64,000 nt of DNA from Xylogone sp. PMI_703 (Eukaryota > Ascomycota > Leotiomycetes), in contig JAJTUQ010000017.1 in NCBI GenBank assembly GCA_021399445.1, positions 123,581-187,580 of the forward strand, in the 5' to 3' direction. A program made the position numbers and the translations under genes. Shown in pieces: positions 20,430 through 30,500 of the stretch. The notes beneath the pieces are model-generated. The model was not told where the DNA came from and did no database searches. It worked only from the letters and a program-made list of their open reading frames with translations. Positions within the stretch are counted from its first letter, which is position 1. The number at the start of each line of letters is the position of its first letter.

Positions 20430-21036
20430 TGTAACGTTCTTACTAAGGTATGGGGTTATCTATCACTCAAATGATAGATGAAGGTAAAGGGCAAGAGAAT
20501 AATTTCACAAAGCTTAGGGTAGTTATTATGAAATGTAGGTATACTGTAAATCAATTGAGTTGAGCACGAAGCTCCTATCTACTGTAAGTTCTATCTACTT
20601 ATATAAAGAGTGAATTTCCTTCGAGTCCCATTGATCCCATCGATCCCCCTGAGGATCCATGGGATCCATGGGATCCGCTTATCTAATCCAGGTACTCGCT
20701 TAATCATTAGTACTAGCTTTTTACACGTACGAGCAAATCGCTAGCACAAGCGGAAAAGTAGTACTATTTCTCCGATAGTACTACTACTTAGCTAGTACAA
20801 CCAAAGGGTTAGTACTATAATTCCGATAATACTATCCTTTAGCTTATACAACCCTTTTTATAATACTAGTGTTGAACTTGTACTATCCTTTCGCTAGTAT
20901 TAATAATGCAATAGTACTAGCGATACCATAACCAAGTCCCGGATAGCCGTCTTAACTTATACTTATTTAACTAAGGCGACGGCTATAGAAGCCTTATACT
21001 TTAGGTCGCTTGTCACAACCCTGCGGAGTCGTGACA
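20430..21036 (-). repeat. 5' LTR of gypsy G, with RIP-type changes
   Basis: 607 bp, equal in length to the 3' LTR. My reading of the two finds 22 differences, all transitions, always with T or A in this copy. The minus-strand TATA box (TATATAAG) near 20600 would start the genomic RNA. The LTR ends CGTTACA, 30 nt before the gag ATG. The leader has no TGG-type tRNA primer site. Confidence 0.93.
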
Positions 21037-21235
21037 ATATGACTTAATATGCTTTACTAATTTAGGTGTTGATTTAATAAATCTTAATGTTGATTTAGTT
21101 AAAGTCTTTATTTTCACGAGTTCAGCTAACCCCTTTGTGCTAGAAAAAAGGTCACGTATAGTATTATATGATTTGTGGCTGATAAGAGTCAGCTGAGCTA
21201 TACCCCTTGAGGTCAGGTCACCTGTATACTTACAA
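21037..21235. other. Spacer between gypsy G and the hAT element
   Basis: 200 bp of AT-rich sequence. I see no gene, no continuation of the pogo transposase from 13834 and no recognisable repeat end. Confidence 0.6.
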
Positions 21236-23565
21236 CAAGGTGGTTTTTGATTGTTAGGTAATCGATTAGTCAGCTGATTGATTAACTGATTGTGATTAAT
21301 CAGGTAGCTGATTAATCAGTACTGATTAATCGATTACTCTATGATTTTCATTGTTTTTCTTATTTTCTTTTATCTTTAAATTTGTAAAACAATTATTTAT
21401 CTTAAATATAACCTCTGAAGTAAATTCTTTTTATATTACTTTTATAACTCAAGAATTAACTTGAACTCATGGACCTATTTCTATAGTATAAAAGTATAGT
21501 CGTACAATGCTCGATGACGAGGATCCTACTTATCGATATTATGTTTTTTGTACAGAAGAGAATATAATATTAATCTTTAAAGTTAAAAAGGTTCTTATAA
21601 ATCTACGACGTTATCTTATGGCTATTCATTCTATTATTATTGATATTATTATAAGTTATATTCAAGCTAAAATACTTTTGTAATTAAGAGAACTTTATAA
21701 TCGAGCGGAGTCATCTGGTCAAACAGAAGAGATTAATATTTATATCTTTTTACAGTAACTAGATCTAGATGTAATTAATAAGGCTTTAATCTTATTAATT
21801 ATTATACGAAACCTTTCTTTTCGAACTATAGAATAACCTGAGTTTTACACCTTTTGTTAAGTCTTGAACCTATAATCAAAAAGTGTAATAACTATGACTT
21901 ACTCTTAAGTTATAAAGAAAATCGAGGAATCCTAGAATTACTATAAGGATATTGTACGACGGTCTCTTTAATCAGTAATCTTAAGTATTCACATTTTACT
22001 TGATATTTAGACTTCTTCAAATAGATACTTTCTTTTAAGGATTTATATATATTATACTATATACTTTCTTAGAAGACAAAAAGCTTTCCTCGCCCTTCGT
22101 CAAATAGTGGGTTATAATAAAGAGAATCAATTTGATATTCTTTTTCCGGTTCTTGAAGATTATAACATTCTACGACAGTTTAGAGTTATTATTGTTAATA
22201 ATGTTAGCCCAAATAATATTCTTTGTAAAGTAATAAAGAATTATATATGAGATAAACAAGATATTACATAGAATACAGAGTATTAACAGATTTGTTATAA
22301 TGGTCATATTATTAACCTTATTATTCAAGCTTTTTTATTTGCTAACATTGTAGAAATAAAAGAGCTTAAGTTATATAATAATCAAGATTAAAGAGGAGAA
22401 AAAGAAGACGAAGAGAAAAGAGTAAAGTTTTGACTTATGAAACTTCTTGGCAAGATGCACAATATCATTATCTATATCTATGGTTCAACTATTCGTATTA
22501 CTGAATTTTTAAGGTTTGTAACAAAACGGATTTTACTTAGTAATGGCACAAGGTAGAATAACTAGTATATAATACTTGTTATTGCTTTAGAACTGAGGCT
22601 AGTAGTTGAGAAATATTTTCAAAACTATAAGTCAGACTTAAAAGACGATGAACTTTCTAATATAGATTAAAGATGACTTCGTATGATTATAAAGTTTTTA
22701 GAACCTTTTAGTCAAGCAACTCTTTATACTGAAGGAGACTCTGTAGCGATCAATTGAGTCCTTTTTAGTATAGATGTTTTAATTATACACTTTCAACGTT
22801 CACTTGTTAAATATAAAAACAATAAAGACTTCGCTTCTCGGATTAATAAAGGGTAGCCAGTCTTTGATAAATTATTTAAAGACAGATCTGTTTCCATTAT
22901 ATGCAGCTGCTCTTATCCTTCACCCGGGTCATCGTACAAAATACATTGAAATCAATTGGCCAAAGAAATGGATAAAGTCGACTTTAGAAAAGGTTAAAAA
23001 GCTTTAGGAGAAGTACCGGGAAACTACTCCTTCTTCTGCTGTTTTAGTTTCTTCATCATACAGCAATACTTCTAAAGAGCCAAAAGAGCTTAATGCTTTT
23101 GATCAGATTGCCCAGAGCCTTGGCAGTTATGCTCGGCCAGCAAGCCAAGACAAGTATAAGGACTACTTTTCCGGAGAGCCATACGGCATCAGTCAACCCT
23201 CAGCACTTGAGTGATGGTGTGAGGATGCGCAGAGACAACGCTGGCCCTGGTTATCGCGTATGGCCATTGATATTCTTTCAATTCCAGCTATGAGTGATGA
23301 ACCAGAGCGAGTATTTTCAGGAGCTCGTCATACAATTACATAGGAGAGAGGACAAATGGATCCCGAGACTATTGAGATGACAGAATGTCTTAAGCACTGG
23401 AAAAGAAGTGGGGTTTTAATAAGCTTTTTGAGAGCGTGTTATAATAGATTGTAATAAAGAGCTTTAACTGATTACAATCGATCAATCAATCGCAATCAAT
23501 CAGCAATCAGTTAATCGGCTGATTAATCAATCAGTCAGCAATCAGACCAATCAAAAACCACCCTG
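21236..23565 (+). mobile_element. hAT-type DNA transposon
   Basis: The ends form an inverted repeat: left caaggtggtttttgattg (21236-21253), and right, read on the minus strand, cagggtggtttttgattg (23565-23548). Both ends hold clusters of short subterminal motifs (gattaatca, cagctgatt, caatcagt) at 21250-21340 and 23460-23545. The transposase lies between them. The 8-bp flanks (acttacaa and cctcctcc) do not match, so the target duplication has been lost or one flank was rearranged. The right end lies in the acidic-repeat part of an OrsD-like gene. Confidence 0.85.
21500..23454 (+). pseudogene. hAT transposase, RIP-broken
   Basis: The frame reads SSGQTEEINIYIF, then LDLDVINKALILL and IIRNLSFRTIE near the N-terminal part. 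Later comes FPLYAAALILHPGHRTKYIE (within 22804-23007). The C-terminal dimerisation domain reads WCEDAQRQRWPWLSRMAIDI, LSIPAMSDEPERVFSGARHT and MDPETIEMTECLKHW. These are hallmark hAT C-terminal motifs. Stops such as TGA and TAG stand where TGG is expected (E-stop-WCE, T-stop-ERGQ). The N-terminal two thirds are much more AT-rich than the last 500 bp. Inactive. Confidence 0.85.
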
Positions 23566-24393
23566 CCTCCTCCTCTTCATCATCATCATCATCATCCTTA
23601 TATTCGTCTTCATCTTCGCTCTCATCCTCCTCCTCGCTCTCATTCTCTTCATCATCATCATCATCATCATCGTCGTCATCTTGCTCCCCCCATCTTGATA
23701 AGGCCAGGTATTTCTCATGCAATCCGTTTCCGAGTCTGAGGCCCACTCAACATCTACTTTGCCCTCTGATTGACTTAAAATGTCATCTTCTTCAAGTAGT
23801 GTATTCCAGATATAATTCATCTGGCCGACTTCGATATCCCGAGAGTTTACTCCGAAAATTTTTTCACGTAATGCTTCTTTCCTGGCCCAAATTCGGAAAG
23901 CAAGGCACATGAAGCACTTCCATACCGCAATGTATCCCTTTCGGCCACTCGAAGATCGAAGGCGGTTAAATGCTACTGACCGAAAGCCGCGCTCGTGATA
24001 AGTCTGAAGCCAGCATCGAAGACGATAATTGGTGTGATCCAACGTCTGCTCGGCACGAGCAAACATGCAATCGATTGCGTGCATCAAGATCCGAAGCTTT
24101 CTTTCGTCTGCTCCGGGGCTCGTGATAGGACGACCCAGCCAGGATCCAAGGCAGTAATCGCTATGGTTCCAGATTGCCGGCTGCAATGTCGCAGCTGTCA
24201 AAATATCCAAAGGGCGATTTCGAAACCGGAGAGGCCATTTGGTGTGTTTGAGCCATGGAGTTGTTTCATTGTCTTCATCACACGAGAATTTCTCTTTTTC
24301 TTGCTGAATGTGAATGGACTGCCTGAGCAAACGTTGATCCTCAAGTTCTTCTTGAGCCAGGAGTAAAGGATCTAGTTCCATGCTAAAGTTCAA
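23566..24393 (-). pseudogene. Truncated OrsD-like (DUF3505-type) fungal protein gene
   Basis: Begins MNFSMELDPLLLAQEELEDQ. The core TTPWLKHTKWPLRFRNRPLD and later CWLQTYHERGFRSVAFNRL, then YIAVWKCFMCLAFRIW, resemble the PWL-x-x-TGW and YWKRF-x-x-YC-x-RAW blocks of the large OrsD-like family, often found with fungal dispersed helicase genes. The family usually has an acidic stretch next. Here the GAT/GAA-rich DNA at 23570-23690 reads poly-Met in the main frame and poly-Asp/Glu in the adjacent frame, suggesting a frameshift or missed intron near 23690-23740. The coding region runs into the hAT inverted repeat and stops there; the expected N-terminal zinc-finger part is also missing. Base composition is normal, without RIP stops. 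Confidence 0.5.
23575..23680. repeat. Trinucleotide (ATC/TCA) microsatellite, two tracts
   Basis: Runs of atc/tca near 23578-23596 and 23650-23682 are separated by imperfect ctc/tcc-rich DNA. On the minus strand one frame encodes poly-Asp with Glu/Ser. Such tracts change length easily, which may explain the frame change in the overlapping gene. Confidence 0.8.
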
Positions 24394-25274
24394 TTGAATG
24401 ACTGAACAAGGTAATCAGGTAGGTATATCAAGCTTTAATCTACATAAAATAACAGAGTATTTAGATGAAAAAGAAAAAGAAATACTATACTCTTTAAATA
24501 AATATCATTTACGTCTTCTTAACACAAACGCGACACGTTCAAAACACGTCTTTGTCGTCGTCTTACCACGAGCTTACCTGCAATTTCGCTTTCGCAAATA
24601 CAGTTAGGTTGATAGGCCTGTTCCTCGGAATTTTCCAACGGCCAAAATCGGCCATCCTCTGGTTCACTTCTGTGTAGTAAATCCCACGCAAAGGGGCTTA
24701 ATCCTTCAGGAGATAACCTCCTTGCAGCTGCAGCCTCTTTATCTCCAACGGGATTTAAGGTTATCAGCTTCCTCTTATCTATAAAGATACTGAAGTGGTT
24801 TAAGCGTAGCTGACTAACCATACACGAACCCTGTAGTCACTGTCCTTTTTCCGCCAATTAAAACGTTGCTATTGCAAAATTTGCTCCTTCAGCGAAAAAC
24901 ACAGGCAACATATAGCGCTGACCCAGCCATTGTTCGGTGGAAGAGTAGCGGCACGGACCAGACGCGATCACGGCACCGGCGGCAGCCAATGCGAAGCGGC
25001 CGAAGTGCGCTTCCGGGGAAAGAGGAGAGCAGCAATTAACACTGTAGGGCGACGGTCTGCTCCGCATTAAATACGATCGTTTCCGAGCACATTCTATTGA
25101 AAGTCATGTGCTCAGTCTTAACATAGATTTATGAAACAAATCATGATGGTGAAGAACGAGTCAATATTCTTATATTCAAGACTCAATCAAATCGGCCGGC
25201 TTCTACTGCATCTAAACAACAAATATACGCTCAAATCACCCGTCGCTCTCCATCCGCTGGCCCATTTTTTGCAC
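24394..25274. other. Intergenic stretch, with one weak ORF
   Basis: The only sizeable frame is minus 24519-24821 (100 residues, LSPEGLSPFAWDLLHRSEPE and GRFWPLENSEEQAYQPNC). I do not recognise it; the Trp/Pro/Glu-rich wording looks protein-like and it could be an exon or fragment. The rest shows no gene. 24400-24520 is AT-rich; the remainder has normal composition without RIP signature. Confidence 0.35.
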
Positions 25275-26408
25275 TCATTGGAAGACTTTATCTAACCACT
25301 CATGTACAATGTTAAGAGTTGTTGGAGCTGACAAGTGTAGTGACAAATCATGCCCAGTTTGCATTGGTACATAGAATTCATAATTTGACCGGGGGAAGAG
25401 AGAATTCGTGGCATTGAGAATATTGTTGCAGATGCCAAAATCCGTATTACAAAGTAATACATCCGAGTCTCCAGTGACGACGAATATGCTGCCGCTAAAT
25501 TCTGGTGCAGGCATTAATGCCCCAGCTTCCAACGTCAGCAACTCACCCATCGTTGCAGTATCTGCAATAGGGTAGTCCTTTTGAGGGACAGTGGGGTCGT
25601 ATGCTCCCGCATAGAATCCTCCCTCTCTTGTTTGCTCGCTCAAAGGCGTGACGTAACCCTTGGCAAGGCCTGAAAAGCGCTGTGGGAACACATCAACGGC
25701 AGGGGTCATTTTGAGATCCAGAGTGGCTTGGGCAGACAGAGAATTAGACCATCCTGTGACGACGAAAGCCTCTACGTCTGAGGGGTGAAGACGTACCAAC
25801 CCCGTACCGACCGAAGAGCCGTATGAATGACCGACCAGTGCAATTTTATCAAATGTTTTCCCGAGAGGGTTTGCTCCATCGTTGCGAATTGTCATCAGTA
25901 TTTGATGGTTTATCTCGATTTGGAGCGGAGCCTGAACGGTTGCAAATGGGTCCGGGCGATCTGGATTCTGGCCGTGGCCTAGACTCTCAACAGTGAGTGT
26001 GTGATAGCCATTAGCATTCGCGGCTAGCGGCCAGTTGTATATGTCGTTGATATCTAGACCATACCACACCGTTTGATTGTATGTAGCGCCGTGGATGAAA
26101 TATTCCAATACACCAGTGTCTGCAACGGCAGAATCAGGGGCGCAATATTTTCCGAGAATGGTGAACGAGCCACCGACGGTAGTAACACCGTTTGTCGGCG
26201 CCCCAGCTGCACTGCTCAGAGCGGCGTTTAAGTAGTCGATTATAGCTTGCGAGTTTGTCAGATCTGGTAGGTCAGTGAACACAATGTTCTCGGCGGATGC
26301 GGTGACCTCAAAAGCGACCTTGGCACAGTGAGGAGCAGAAGTTACCAAACCTGGTGCCGCTAATGAGAGCAGCATCAAGCTGCATTGAGCCAAGACGGTA
26401 TTTTTCAT
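25275..26408 (-). CDS. Secreted alpha/beta hydrolase
   Basis: Intact single-exon frame of 377 residues. Residues 1-25 form a typical signal peptide (Lys-Asn, a hydrophobic core LMLLSLAAPGLV, then TSA-P), so the product is probably extracellular. The alpha/beta-hydrolase fold is shown by an HG oxyanion motif (H106-G107 in FIHGAT) and the nucleophile elbow GHSYG with Ser195. A strand-loop VTGDSD (D314 or D316) may supply the acid, and TGHD the catalytic His353. Four Cys (28, 89, 320, 327) could form disulfides. Asn-x-Thr sites (N111, N332) suggest glycosylation. This is the only clearly intact host gene in the window; composition is normal. The substrate (lipid, ester or other) cannot be inferred from sequence. 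Confidence 0.88.
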   Translation of the reverse strand: MKNTVLAQCSLMLLSLAAPGLVTSAPHCAKVAFEVTASAENIVFTDLPDLTNSQAIIDYLNAALSSAAGAPTNGVTTVGGSFTILGKYCAPDSAVADTGVLEYFIHGATYNQTVWYGLDINDIYNWPLAANANGYHTLTVESLGHGQNPDRPDPFATVQAPLQIEINHQILMTIRNDGANPLGKTFDKIALVGHSYGSSVGTGLVRLHPSDVEAFVVTGWSNSLSAQATLDLKMTPAVDVFPQRFSGLAKGYVTPLSEQTREGGFYAGAYDPTVPQKDYPIADTATMGELLTLEAGALMPAPEFSGSIFVVTGDSDVLLCNTDFGICNNILNATNSLFPRSNYEFYVPMQTGHDLSLHLSAPTTLNIVHEWLDKVFQ

Positions 26409-26888
26409 GGTTTATGAGCTTTGAGATGGTTGATTATTGTTATATTGGCGATCCAGAAAAATGATTGTGGAAGGATTAAGTCTTATTTCACTGCTGAGAT
26501 TCTTCAGCTACCAGGGCCAGAGAAGTACCAAGTATATCTACATATATCCGACAAGAGATAATGAAAGTGAAATGGTGGTCTTCATAATAGGCTGCTGCAA
26601 CGGTATGCAGGAATGGGAGCTTTGTATGAATTTCGCGCTCAAGAAAAACAACCATGATTAGGAAGCATTCTCGTGTTCTATTCCCACTTTCGTATTTAAT
26701 CCTCATTAAACTCGCTCATTTATCCGCCTGGCAAGCAATGGCCAAGGGTGCATGCGTAAATATGGCATATTGATTAACGTATTTCCCGGCTGGTCCGGCC
26801 ACTGAATTTTAGGGAAAATCGAGCGAATCACCCTTCAACATATCAACAACTACATTTATCATTCTAGTCAAAGCAATTCTACTTTAAG
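26409..26888. other. Intergenic region with a pogo-like terminus
   Basis: Upstream region of the hydrolase gene; no coding feature supported. At 26774-26789 the sequence ttaacgtatttcccgg matches the start of the pogo-like terminus at 26889-26903 (ttaacgtaattcccg), so a second transposon end probably lies here. Confidence 0.4.
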
Positions 26889-27180
26889 TTAACGTAATTC
26901 CCGATCCACCGGTCATCCCGATCCACCGGTCACCTCCCCACCAAAATCATCAACATCAATACTTTCTATGAATTATTTTTCAACCAAAACACGTCGCAAT
27001 GGGCCCCTAGGAGTCCTCTTAGCAATTCAGGGGCATTTTGGGTTCCAGAGACGCCACAGAACACAATTCAATTGCAAAAACAATATGAGACCATCCAATC
27101 AAGGCTCCGGCAACATAGGAGTCCTTCTACACCTACTAGAATTACGTTTGCCCAGCTTATAAAGGGGTGTCAAATGGCTA
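26889..27180 (+). pseudogene. Internally deleted pogo-like element with transposase C-terminal fragment
   Basis: A terminus ttaacgtaattcccg is followed by a 16-bp repeat cccgatccaccggtca (26900-26915 and 26917-26932). A frame from about 26993 then reads SQWAPRSPLSNSGAFWVPET, then QLQKQYETIQSRLRQHR and AQLIKGCQMAM. The WVPETPxN-xx-QL-xxQ and QLxKGCQMAM phrases are a pattern I recognise from C-terminal regions of fungal pogo-class transposases. The central transposase is missing, so this is a deletion derivative. It is cut after GGCTA at 27180 by copia C1. Confidence 0.6.
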
Positions 27181-27513
27181 TGAGTTAATACTTTCTACTC
27201 TAAAAAGATAATAATTATAATAATTAACAATATAATATCAGAGAAACAAGAATTATCATAAACTGGATTATTACAAAAGTCACTGTTATCTTTAATTCTT
27301 TTCTTATATTTTAATACAAATTTAGTATATGTTAAGAGGTTATAAGGAATAGCAATATAGCATAGAGTACTGAATAGAATTGAATTGAACTAAAGAATTA
27401 ACTGTATGGTGGCAAGTATGGCCGTATATATAGACTACTATTTGGTTCTACTTTCGGAGTCTGACATACCTTAATTAAGCCACAGAATCCGAATTCGGAT
27501 TCCGATCTCAACA
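27181..27513 (-). repeat. 3' LTR of copia C1
   Basis: Plus strand starts TGAGTTAATAC and ends CCGATCTCAACA (333 bp). It is followed by ctcccctt, the polypurine tract aaggggag on the element strand. A minus-strand TATATATA-like box lies near 27427-27436. A palindromic gaatccgaattcggattc is at about 27485-27502. Confidence 0.75.
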
Positions 27514-30500
27514 CTCCCCTTATTTGTTATTATTCAAGCCTATAGAGAAGTGAAATATTATCAATTTTATGGTGTTTGTAGTTAATACAGTGTACTTATA
27601 CTTTTTGATCTGTTGTAAAGCCCCCTGGCCACCTATGGTCTTCTAACTTCTAATAAGCCTGTTTAAGCTAATAAGTCATTTATTAGCTTGTTGAATTTCT
27701 GCAATTGTAGTGGTTTCGTTAGTATGTCAGTTACCATTTCCTCTGTGGAACATATTGCACAGTTATCCTTTTGCTGGTTATCAGGTCTCTGATATAATAG
27801 TATTGTACATCAATATGCTTTGACCTATTATGTATTACAGAGTTGTTGGCCAGTGTAATACAGGCCTGATTGTCCGAATATATAAGGACCTTTAGGCCTG
27901 GTCTTAATAACTAGGCTTGCTTTAACTTCTGCAAGAATGTTCTAAGCTACTGGCCTTGTTTGCTAGCCTCGGCCAGGGCTATATACTCTGATTCAGCCAT
28001 AGAAGTAGCTATACAGTACTGTTTTGTAGAACTTCAAGATATAGCTTCTTTTTTTAATAAATAAATATGGCCTGTAATAAACCTCTTATTAACTATGTCC
28101 TTAGTATAATCAGTATCATAGTAATTCTGTAATTTAGCCTCTTCCGGTTTGTAGCCTCTTAATTGAATAGCTTTCTCCTGGGTGCTCTTCAAGTATTGTA
28201 TGACTCTTAGGGCACTGTTTATATACTTAATTATAAGGCTGTTATAGTGTTGTTAGAGCTTTCCTACTACATACGTTATATTACAGTGTATTTTGTGGGT
28301 TAACCAGCCTAATTAATCAATTGCCTCTTGATACAGGGCCTGATTAACCTGTGATTCGTCCGGAGACTTTTTATAGAACGTTTTTGGGTCTATGACAGGT
28401 GTACTGAATGGGGTAATATTCTGTAGCCTGAAATGAGTTAGTATATTGTTAATATACAGGCTCTGGTTTATTTTTAGGTTATTATTAGCTTTGTTTTTAG
28501 TAATCCGTAAGCCTAGAATTGACTTGACTTTTCCTAAATCCTTGAGTTCTTACTTAGTAGATAACTTCTTTATGATAGCCTTTATAACTTTTAAGTTAGT
28601 CTTTGTAATCATTATATTATTAATATATAAACTTATAATTATAGATTTATCAGTATTAACGAATATACTAAGATTATTATAATATAACTAAAACTTTTGT
28701 TCTTCCAGGTTTATATAATTCTTTATATATTACTCTTGGCTAAATTATTTTAGGCCATAAAAAAGTATATTTAGCCTATAAATTATATTTTTGAAAATAT
28801 TATTTAGGTTTATAAAAAGTTTCATAAATATAATAATATATAATTTAGCTCTTGGATAAGTTATAACTATATTGGCTTACTTAACTTTTTAGCTAAATAT
28901 AGTTATTATAGTTAGTATAACTTTTAATGATTTAATATATAAAGTGAAGCTAAAAGTCTTTAAATAATTAGTTTTATATTTCTGACTAAACCTTTAAACT
29001 ATTAATTAAGTTTTCTTTCGATCAAACAGATCTGTAAAAGTATATTTAATATTATATACTTATTTAGAGTTTATAAGGTTATCTTTTTCCGGTAATTTAA
29101 TATATTCTTAGACTTTTAGAGTTTATAGCTTTTTAGCTCTTTTATTATAGTAACTAGTATAAAGAGTCTTTTATAGCTTCTTTTACTGATTTAAGTATAT
29201 AAAACTTTGTAACTCTAAGAGCTATATAACTTATATTATCTGATTTGTTTGAATTTTCCTGAATTATATAATTAATCTTAATCATAAGGCTTATGTCAAG
29301 GTCAGGCTCTGAATTTTAGTCCTTTATTAACTCTAGAGTCCTTAGAGGTAATAAAGGTGTTAAAGGCCTTAAAGTAATGTTGTTAAAAGTATTTTTCCTT
29401 ATCGATTCAAGGGTTTCAGGTTTTACTCAGAGATTAAATAATATTATCTTTTTCTTTATTATAAACTTGTTTTAGTTAAATTTTAACCACAAATCCTCTT
29501 TGAATCAAGGTTCTATAGTTATAATTATTTTGTAAGTAATAAGGTTATATAGTTTATATTACTTCTTGATATCTGTATAATCAATAAAACAAATCTTTTA
29601 AGTTATAACCTTTATTTTGTTATCTTTTTACATTTCTAGTAAGACTAAGTATATTATATAACTGAAAGCTTTTAAGTAATTAATATAAAGTTTTTTACTA
29701 ATATAAGTTTCCTCTAGAATAATACTCTTAAGCTTTATTAATAATTGGTTTTGAATATAACAAGTTATATAAACTATATTTTCCCAGAATTTAACCAATA
29801 AATAAGTATTTGTTAATATAGCTTTAGCCAAGGATATTAAAGTACAGTTTAATTATTCAGAAACTTTATTTTGATAAAAAGTATAAGTTATAATATATTT
29901 GAAATATATATTAAAAATTAAGTATTATCTTGTTCTTAGAGTTTTGTATTCTTTAGTGTTATCATACCTGAACATCTTAATCTTATTACCGGTTTTTAAC
30001 TTTATAGTAAACTTAAATTCAGTGACTATAATAGTTAAAGAAGCTTTATCTTTTGTGAAATATATTTATGATTTTCGGTTATATTTATCTTCTAGGTTCT
30101 TAATCTTAAAAGGCTTTTATATATTATTATAGATATACTTTAACATCTTGATTTTATGTTTTAGGAATTATTAGTTAACTACTTTTACTGTTTTCGAAAG
30201 ATCATAAGCTTCATAAACCTTTAACAATAGGTTAATTAGTCTTTTTAAACTTTTTATAATCTTATGAAGTTTTTGAAGCTCTTTAATAACTATATAACTA
30301 AGCCTCCTGTATTATAACTGCTTAAAGTCTTTAATTAAGACTTTGTAAACATGTTCTTCTAAGGGTATTATATAGAGTATATAAGCCTTATTTAGTTTTT
30401 ATGTCTTTTTTATAACCTTTTCTTCGCTAAAGATTTGTAAGCTATTCTCTTTAGTAGTTAATATAAAGAGTTTTTTATTCTAAAGTTTTAGTATTAATAT

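Larger units (their letters stand above)
13835..21036 (-). mobile_element. Ty3/gypsy chromovirus G with intact coding frames
   Basis: A 7.2-kb element with two 607-bp LTRs (TGTCAC...GTTACA in element sense). Order in element sense: 5' LTR, 30-nt leader, gag-PR, UGA, RT-RNase H-IN-chromodomain, antisense Zn2Cys6 ORF, polypurine tract, 3' LTR. It is the only gypsy copy in the window without RIP stops. The flanks TATTA (left) and ATATG (right) are not a target duplication. The pogo transposase on its left does not resume on its right, so the ends may come from a recombination event. A C-terminal chromodomain puts it with chromoviruses, which in fungi are associated with integration into heterochromatin. 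Confidence 0.93.

Noticed and set aside
23531..23746. Asp/Glu-rich 71-codon ORF as a separate acidic protein
   Set aside because: Better explained as the other frame of the OrsD-like gene's acidic stretch running into the hAT terminus.
24398..24607. 69-codon plus-strand ORF
   Set aside because: No recognisable motif and overlaps an unrelated minus-strand frame; insufficient support.
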